Source: JACJXF01 sp964349045 (GTDB lineage Bacteria > Bacteroidota > Bacteroidia > Bacteroidales > GCA-2748055). Taken from it: DNA of 54,121 nt. The notes under the pieces were generated by a model. That model saw only the letters and a program-made list of their open reading frames with translations, did no database searches and was not told the origin of the DNA. The stretch spans positions 1 through 54,121 of the forward strand of contig CAYGFI010000013.1 in NCBI GenBank assembly GCA_964349045.1. Reading direction: 5' to 3'. The number at the start of each line of letters is the position of its first letter. Position 1 is the stretch's first letter. Both the position numbers and the translations under genes were made by a program. Of the stretch, positions 49,233 through 54,121 are shown in pieces.

Positions 49233-50240
49233 CTAATTCATCACTTCAAAAGAATACACGATTGCCTCCATTTGCCGCATGAGATTTCTTTTTTTGTTAT
49301 TGGGATTATATACATAAGCCTCAACTGTAATTATCTCATTATTAATGGAATCCAATGTACTATGACTAATAAAGGGTCCACCCATAAAGCCTTTATTCAG
49401 CTCCCATAAACCCCTGATTTCAACAAATTCGCGTCCGTTTTTTTTCAAATCAAATGTCATTGGAGGGAATATTGCAGTTGTGGTCATATATGACCCTGCG
49501 CGGGTGCCTTGAGTATATGTTTTTAAAAATTCATTTCGTTTTTCAATAAGTCTTTCAGTAGTAAAATCGTTTTTATCGAAATAAGGGTAACGGTATATAA
49601 AAATCACCTGGCTGGTTTGACTTGATTCAATAGAAAGGGAGCTAAAATCTTCAGCATTAAGGTCAATGTTATATCCTCTGGGAATAGCCAAATTGATCCT
49701 GAATTTAGACAGGATGCTTTTAATATTGAGATCTTTGCCTGATCTGTAAACTTCTGCGAGTCTCCTGCGGTCATATTGTTGCAGGTTGCTGATCAGCCTG
49801 TCCTTATTATCCACTATTATTCGCTCAAGTGACTCAGGATCAGGAGCCAGCAGGCGTATTACAATCTGGGGCTTTGCCCATATATTTTCGGAATATAAAA
49901 TTTCAGCAGTTTTATGCACCGAAGAAACATCCAGAATAATAATTGATCTGTGCATTTTAAATAAGTCATCAAATGCGCCCGTGGGAATATGAATAACATC
50001 AAAAAGAGGCTCAGGCTGAGGTAGAGCAGGGTATTCCTGTTCCAGGGTTTCCCTGAGTTTATTACCTCCCTGACTTTTCCAAAGGTTATTATCCATTACA
50101 ATTAACACTTCCCCTGCAGGCCCGGTAACGTTAGGAAGCATTGAATTTTTTCCTGTACCGGATGATCCGGGATTCTTGAGGCATGATAGCGCGATAAATG
50201 GTAGAAGGAGGACTAATAATAAATTTTTAAGTAAAATCAT
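49233..50240 (-). CDS. DUF4837 family lipoprotein
   Basis: Lipoprotein of 335 residues: an N-terminal hydrophobic segment and lipobox 'FIALSC' with the acylated cysteine at C20, then a soluble body beginning 'GEVLIVMDNNLWKSQGG', a hallmark of DUF4837, with 'FDVIHIPTGAFDDLFKMHR' and 'IPRGYNIDL'. It probably sits in the periplasm, anchored to inner or outer membrane. Function unknown; the family is restricted to Bacteroidota as far as I know. It lies next to a lytic transglycosylase, so an envelope role is plausible (inference). Confidence 0.85.
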   Translation of the reverse strand: MILLKNLLLVLLLPFIALSCLKNPGSSGTGKNSMLPNVTGPAGEVLIVMDNNLWKSQGGNKLRETLEQEYPALPQPEPLFDVIHIPTGAFDDLFKMHRSIIILDVSSVHKTAEILYSENIWAKPQIVIRLLAPDPESLERIIVDNKDRLISNLQQYDRRRLAEVYRSGKDLNIKSILSKFRINLAIPRGYNIDLNAEDFSSLSIESSQTSQVIFIYRYPYFDKNDFTTERLIEKRNEFLKTYTQGTRAGSYMTTTAIFPPMTFDLKKNGREFVEIRGLWELNKGFMGGPFISHSTLDSINNEIITVEAYVYNPNNKKRNLMRQMEAIVYSFEVMN

Positions 50241-50428
50241 CGCATTGAAAATCAGAGTTATACATTAATCATGTTGACTGTATCAGAAGATTCGTTTACC
50301 CATAAAATTTTCACCAGGTAGGTTTTATGCAATTCGGAAATTTGCATTTTAAGTGGTTAATAAAAACTAATAATACAGTCCAGGTATAGTTTACCGCAAA
50401 TTTTGTGCCTGAGATGAAGAAATAGTCT

Positions 50429-51169
50429 TTAAATATGATTTTTATAATTATTCAGGACGTAAATCACTGCAATATAGGCTGGCAGGTAACGTTGAGTTTG
50501 CAGGGGAAGGAAATCATAAATGTCGCTAAAGGAAGATTTACCACCTGCTTTAATAATAGCATTTTTGAGTGTGGAAGGACCGGCATGATAGGCCAGAAGA
50601 CTGATTTGCCAGTCACCGAAAATATCATTGAGGTATTTGATATATTCACAGGCAGCCTGAGTACTTTTTGCCGGATCGGATCGTTCATCGGATGATTCAT
50701 TAACAATCAGGCCATATGATCGTCCTGTTTCGGCTTTGAATTGCCAAAGTCCACACGCACCTGAAGGAGACACGGCAAGTGGATTTAATCCGGATTCAAT
50801 AACAGGGATATACTTCAATTCATCCGGGAGGCCTGAGTTTTTAAGTTGAGTTTCGAATAATGGAAAATACAGGTTGGAAAGCTGATCGAGTTCCGGAATT
50901 TGACTAATGCGACCCATCAGATAGATTTCAATATATTCTCTTACGAGAGAATTGTAAAACAATGGAATAGTTGAATTCTCTGCAATCTGGGCAATCTGAC
51001 ACTCAAAGTACAAATCAGGAATATTTTTAATATCGGTTAAATCAATTCCGGACATCTCCGCAAAAGAATCTTTGTAATTTCTCACAGAATTATATGCCTC
51101 TGCCGACAAGGGAGCAAATTTCAGCGGGAGGCAAATTAAGATGCAGGAAATAATATACCGTTTATTCAT
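50429..51169 (-). CDS. Lytic transglycosylase, SLT domain (MltD-like, without LysM)
   Basis: Peptidoglycan-cleaving enzyme of 246 residues. A signal peptide covers about 1-24. The SLT domain starts near residue 110: the catalytic glutamate is E125 in 'PVIESGLNPLAVSPSGACGLWQF', followed by 'ETGRSYGL', 'DERSDPAKSTQAACEYIKYL' and 'LLAYHAGPSTLKNAI'. These are MltD/MltC-type signatures. LysM repeats that usually follow in MltD are absent; the protein ends soon after the catalytic domain, so it is a minimal form rather than a visible truncation. Confidence 0.9.
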   Translation of the reverse strand: MNKRYIISCILICLPLKFAPLSAEAYNSVRNYKDSFAEMSGIDLTDIKNIPDLYFECQIAQIAENSTIPLFYNSLVREYIEIYLMGRISQIPELDQLSNLYFPLFETQLKNSGLPDELKYIPVIESGLNPLAVSPSGACGLWQFKAETGRSYGLIVNESSDERSDPAKSTQAACEYIKYLNDIFGDWQISLLAYHAGPSTLKNAIIKAGGKSSFSDIYDFLPLQTQRYLPAYIAVIYVLNNYKNHI

Positions 51170-51280
51170 ACCTGGGTTTATACTTGCTAAAGTAACAGGA
51201 ATGAGCCTTTAATGAAAGGGAAGCGAAAGAAAGTAATTAACAAAATCGATTTTATATTTTTATGCAAAAAAATTCTATAT

Positions 51281-51307
51281 AAAAATAAGGAGCCTTTGAG
51301 AGGCCCC
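51281..51307 (-). terminator. Rho-independent terminator after tatA
   Basis: On the minus strand GGGGCCT-CTCAA-AGGCTCC forms a 7-base stem with one G-T pair, followed by TTATTTTT. It lies 25 bases past the tatA stop and closes the dxr-rseP-tatA series. Confidence 0.7.
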
Positions 51308-51331
51308 CCTTAACAATTTAGAGGAATATTT

Positions 51332-51529
51332 TTATTTATTTTCGTTATCGGAAGGAGCTTTATCCGTCAGATCACCTTCTCTGCTGGCTTTTTTAAATTC
51401 TTTCATTCCTTGTCCGATTCCTTTCATTAATTCAGGAATTTTTCGACCTCCAAAGAGTAGGATCACGATAATAAGAATAATAATAATTTCAGGTGCTCCA
51501 ATTGCTCCGAGAATTATAAGAGATTCCAT
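51332..51529 (-). CDS. tatA: Sec-independent translocase subunit TatA
   Basis: Pore-forming subunit of the twin-arginine translocase, 65 residues: one N-terminal membrane helix ('IIIILIIVILLFGGRKIPEL'), the conserved FGGRKIPEL hinge, and an amphipathic helix 'MKGIGQGMKEFKKASREG', then a short acidic tail. No tatB or tatC is in the window. It lies downstream of rseP, with its own -7-like box. Confidence 0.92.
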   Translation of the reverse strand: MESLIILGAIGAPEIIIILIIVILLFGGRKIPELMKGIGQGMKEFKKASREGDLTDKAPSDNENK

Positions 51530-51550
51530 ATTTTAATTATTTAGTTGCAA

Positions 51551-51558
51551 CAAAGTTA
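51551..51558 (-). promoter_or_regulatory. Putative -7 box of tatA
   Basis: TAACTTTG on the minus strand fits TAnnTTTG, 22 bases before the tatA ATG. The -33 element is weak. Confidence 0.35.
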
Positions 51559-51589
51559 ATAAAAAAACTAAATGCTAATGAGAATCTGG

Positions 51590-52915
51590 TTATTTTTTAA
51601 ATAGCTGGATAATATCATTGCCGTTTGCATAAAGTAAAAGAGAAAATAATAATACCATACCGGTTATCTGTGCATATTCCAGAAATTTATCGCCGGGTTT
51701 GTGACCCGTAATAATCTCATAAAGAAGAAAAGTAACATGACCCCCGTCGAGAGCCGGAATGGGTAAAATATTCATTACAGCCAGAATAATTGATAGAAAT
51801 GCGGTTAAATTCCAAAACGACCGCCAATCCCAGGTTGGCGAAAAGATGCTTCCGATTTTCAGAAACCCGCCAATAGATTCATAGGCCTTTGTTTCGGGTT
51901 TAAAAAGGAGTTTCAGTTGTTTAAGGTAAGAACTGACGGTTCTGAAACCTTTGTTAATTCCGGCGGGGATTGATTGTAAAAAGGAATACTCCACATTTTT
52001 TTCCTCATAAAACCGACTTAAGTTTAAATCCACTAATACACCGATTAAGCCATCAGAACCAATGGTAACATTAAGATCAACAGTATCTTTCTCATTTCGC
52101 TGAACCGAAATAATTGTTGGTTGATCTTTATATTGCGGGATTATCTCTTTAAACTGGTCCCAATATTCAAAATAAGATCCATTTATACCTATTATTCTAT
52201 CGTTTATTTCCATGCCTGCTTTTTTAGCAGGAGAATTACCCTGGAATCCCTGTGCATAAAAAGGGAGTCTCGGATAAATTGGTGTTGTTGTTTTAAGAAG
52301 GGGGGCAATCGAATTTTCAGGAATTTCAAGTTCCATTGGATTTCCATCTCTTTCGATCTGGATGGTTTTTGCATCATTTACCACAATGTCATGCACAATC
52401 AAAAAGAAATTTTCAGTCTCTTTTCCGTCTATGGATAAAATTTTGTCCCCATTCTGCAGACCCATATTCTTTGCGACCGAATCAACCATAATGCCGGCGG
52501 TTACATTTTTGGTAGGAATATAGCTGTCACCCCAGGTGTAAAGAACAATGGAATAAATAAAAAGGGCAAGGATAAAATTGACCAGAACTCCCCCGAGCAT
52601 AATCAGAAGTCTCTGCCAGCTTGGTTTTGAACGGAATTCATAAGGTTGTGGCGGCAGTTTCATTGCCTCCTTATCCATCGATTCATCAATCATTCCCGAG
52701 ATTTTAACATAACCGCCCAAAGGAAGCCAGCCTATACCGTATTCGGTTTCACCAATCTTCTTTTTGAAAATTGAAAACCATGGATCAAAGAAAAGGTAGA
52801 ATTTCTCCACCCGGGTTTTGAATAACTTGGCCAGAAAAAAGTGTCCCGCCTCATGCAGTATGATTAGTATCGAAAGACTTAAAAAAAATTGAGCTGCTTT
52901 AATTAAAATTTCCAT
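51590..52915 (-). CDS. rseP: RIP metalloprotease RseP (site-2 protease)
   Basis: Membrane-embedded zinc protease of 441 residues that cuts transmembrane segments of regulatory or leftover signal peptides. The catalytic HEAGH is at 21-25 in TM1; a PDZ tandem lies in the periplasmic loop ('NMGLQNGDKILSIDGKE' and 'SPAKKAGMEINDRIIGING'); the second metal motif 'NILPIPALDGGH' is in the C-terminal membrane part. All active-site residues are intact. It starts four bases after the dxr stop codon, so translation is probably coupled. An anti-sigma substrate is not visible in the window. Confidence 0.96.
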   Translation of the reverse strand: MEILIKAAQFFLSLSILIILHEAGHFFLAKLFKTRVEKFYLFFDPWFSIFKKKIGETEYGIGWLPLGGYVKISGMIDESMDKEAMKLPPQPYEFRSKPSWQRLLIMLGGVLVNFILALFIYSIVLYTWGDSYIPTKNVTAGIMVDSVAKNMGLQNGDKILSIDGKETENFFLIVHDIVVNDAKTIQIERDGNPMELEIPENSIAPLLKTTTPIYPRLPFYAQGFQGNSPAKKAGMEINDRIIGINGSYFEYWDQFKEIIPQYKDQPTIISVQRNEKDTVDLNVTIGSDGLIGVLVDLNLSRFYEEKNVEYSFLQSIPAGINKGFRTVSSYLKQLKLLFKPETKAYESIGGFLKIGSIFSPTWDWRSFWNLTAFLSIILAVMNILPIPALDGGHVTFLLYEIITGHKPGDKFLEYAQITGMVLLFSLLLYANGNDIIQLFKK

Positions 52916-52919
52916 TCAT

Positions 52920-54071
52920 TTAATCAATTAGTTGATTTGCCAAAATTCGAGCTTCCTTATCAGAAGACTTCAGGTCTTCAAGGTCCGGATTCGGTATAAA
53001 ACCTGATTTACCAAGAACTTGTTCAATTATGTCTGACATTTCCATAAAGCCGATCCTGTCGCAAAGAAATGCATTTACGCTTATTTCATTGGCGGCATTC
53101 ATAATGCAAGGCCAGTTTCCTCCCTTTCGAAGCGCTTCATAAGCGATTGCAAGGTTACGAAATTTTTTCGTATCGGGAGGCTCAAAACTCAAAATTGGGT
53201 AATCCAGTAAGTTTAATCTGGGAAATTCCGATTTTATTCTATGAGGGAAACCAAATGCGTATTGTATAGGGAGTCGCATATCCGGAAGGCCCATCTGGGC
53301 TTTTATTGATCCATCTTCAAACTGAACCATTGAATGGATAACTGACTGGGGATGAATCAACACCTCAATTTTATCCTGTGGAACATCAAAAAGCCATCGG
53401 GCTTCAATAACTTCAAGGCCCTTGTTCATCATGGAGGCCGAATCGATGGTAATTTTTACTCCCATGCACCAGTTAGGATGGTTCAGAGCCTGTTCCTTGT
53501 TAACCGTTCTTACAAATTCGGGAGATTTATCACGGAAAGGTCCACCGGATGCAGTAAGAATAATCTTTTCAACGGTATTGTGATCTTCACCGGTGAGACA
53601 CTGGAAGATAGCTGAATGCTCAGAATCGACCGGGATGATATTTACTTTTTTTTCGATGGCCAGGTTCCGGATCAACTCTCCTGCAACTACCATGGTCTCT
53701 TTATTGGCAAGTGCAATATTCTTACCGGCCCTGATGGCAGCGAGAGTTGGCGCGAGTCCGGAATAGCCTACCATTGCTGTTAGAACAATATCAATACTTT
53801 CCATGGATACAACATGGTTAAGGGCATCCATCCCGGCATACACTTTAATGGGAAAGTTGGAAAGATTTTCTTTAACGAACGGGTACTTCTCCTCATTCCC
53901 GATTACCACTACATTAGGAACGTATTTAATTGCCTGTTTAATTAACAGTTCAGCATTGTTAAATGCAGTAAGAACCTCGATTTCAAAAATCCCGGGATTT
54001 GCCTCGATAACTTCAATAGCCTGATTACCGATGGATCCTGTTGAACCAAGTATAGCAATGCGTTTTTTCAT
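52920..54071 (-). CDS. dxr: 1-deoxy-D-xylulose 5-phosphate reductoisomerase
   Basis: Second enzyme of the MEP isoprenoid pathway, 383 residues: turns DXP into 2-C-methyl-erythritol 4-phosphate with NADPH. The NADPH site is 'GSTGSIGNQ' (9-17). 'ALANKETMVVAGELI', 'PVDSEHSAIFQCL', 'LTASGGPFRD' and 'IDSASMMNKGLEVIEA' supply the metal and substrate sites. The C-terminal helical domain is complete. It is followed by rseP at four bases and then tatA. The 50 bases upstream to the window edge show no clear promoter. Confidence 0.97.
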   Translation of the reverse strand: MKKRIAILGSTGSIGNQAIEVIEANPGIFEIEVLTAFNNAELLIKQAIKYVPNVVVIGNEEKYPFVKENLSNFPIKVYAGMDALNHVVSMESIDIVLTAMVGYSGLAPTLAAIRAGKNIALANKETMVVAGELIRNLAIEKKVNIIPVDSEHSAIFQCLTGEDHNTVEKIILTASGGPFRDKSPEFVRTVNKEQALNHPNWCMGVKITIDSASMMNKGLEVIEARWLFDVPQDKIEVLIHPQSVIHSMVQFEDGSIKAQMGLPDMRLPIQYAFGFPHRIKSEFPRLNLLDYPILSFEPPDTKKFRNLAIAYEALRKGGNWPCIMNAANEISVNAFLCDRIGFMEMSDIIEQVLGKSGFIPNPDLEDLKSSDKEARILANQLID

Positions 54072-54121
54072 TCAGGTGATCGAAGTTTGGAATAAAAATT
54101 TTATAGATCTGAGAACAAGGA

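Overview
The window looks like chromosomal DNA of a Bacteroidota bacterium of moderate-to-low GC. No genus can be named from it. The evidence is: a 2469-residue SprA (type IX secretion translocon), a protein with a type IX C-terminal sorting domain, an LpxC-FabZ fusion, a GSCFA-domain protein, a DUF4837 lipoprotein, a malic enzyme fused to a phosphotransacetylase-like domain, and many promoters fitting the Bacteroidota consensus TTTG-N19-21-TAnnTTTG.

Layout. 1-2.3 kb is accessory: the 3' part of a DNA methyltransferase, a minimal nucleotidyltransferase without a good start codon, and a HigA-like antitoxin. 2.3-11.3 kb holds mixed housekeeping genes: a sodium:neurotransmitter-type symporter, folB, a CWC-type cysteine-rich mini-protein, an S4 RNA-binding protein, a VF530-type protein, arginine decarboxylase, a hydrolase-GSCFA pair, queG, a SufT-like DUF59 protein and sufE. 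11.3-13.4 kb holds an AraC-type pseudogene and a P-loop ATPase of unknown role, which separate sufE/sufT from the rest of the suf cluster. 13.4-18.3 kb is sufS-D-C-B, all on the minus strand. 18.9-24.7 kb has thiL facing the lipid A block lpxA, lpxC-fabZ, lpxD and an HD hydrolase. 24.7-29.5 kb has mscL, an M1 peptidase, a DEAD-box helicase and, divergently, a type IX cargo protein. 29.8-34.6 kb is the plus-strand rimP-nusA-infB translation/transcription operon. 34.6-45.7 kb is the minus-strand series maeB, ruvA, sprA, gcvH. 45.9-54.1 kb carries pepA-pdxA, a small unknown protein, a DUF4837 lipoprotein, a lytic transglycosylase, tatA, rseP and dxr.

Themes. The genes supply Fe-S cluster assembly (suf; QueG is an Fe-S client), envelope lipid A synthesis, isoprenoid precursors (dxr), type IX protein export (sprA plus one visible cargo) and core information processing. 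The intergenic DNA is unusually rich in short repeats: three copies of a GTGACG/CGTCAC hairpin element, two copies of a GCGC-rich inverted repeat, a 118-base inverted-repeat element, and several simple tandem repeats.

Most promising for a second look: the nucleotidyltransferase-HigA pair at the left end (two antitoxin-like proteins, no visible toxin), the island that splits the suf cluster together with its 15-base-phased promoter repeats, and the GTGACG/CGTCAC family. No CRISPR array, tRNA, rRNA, insertion sequence or complete new defence system was seen.
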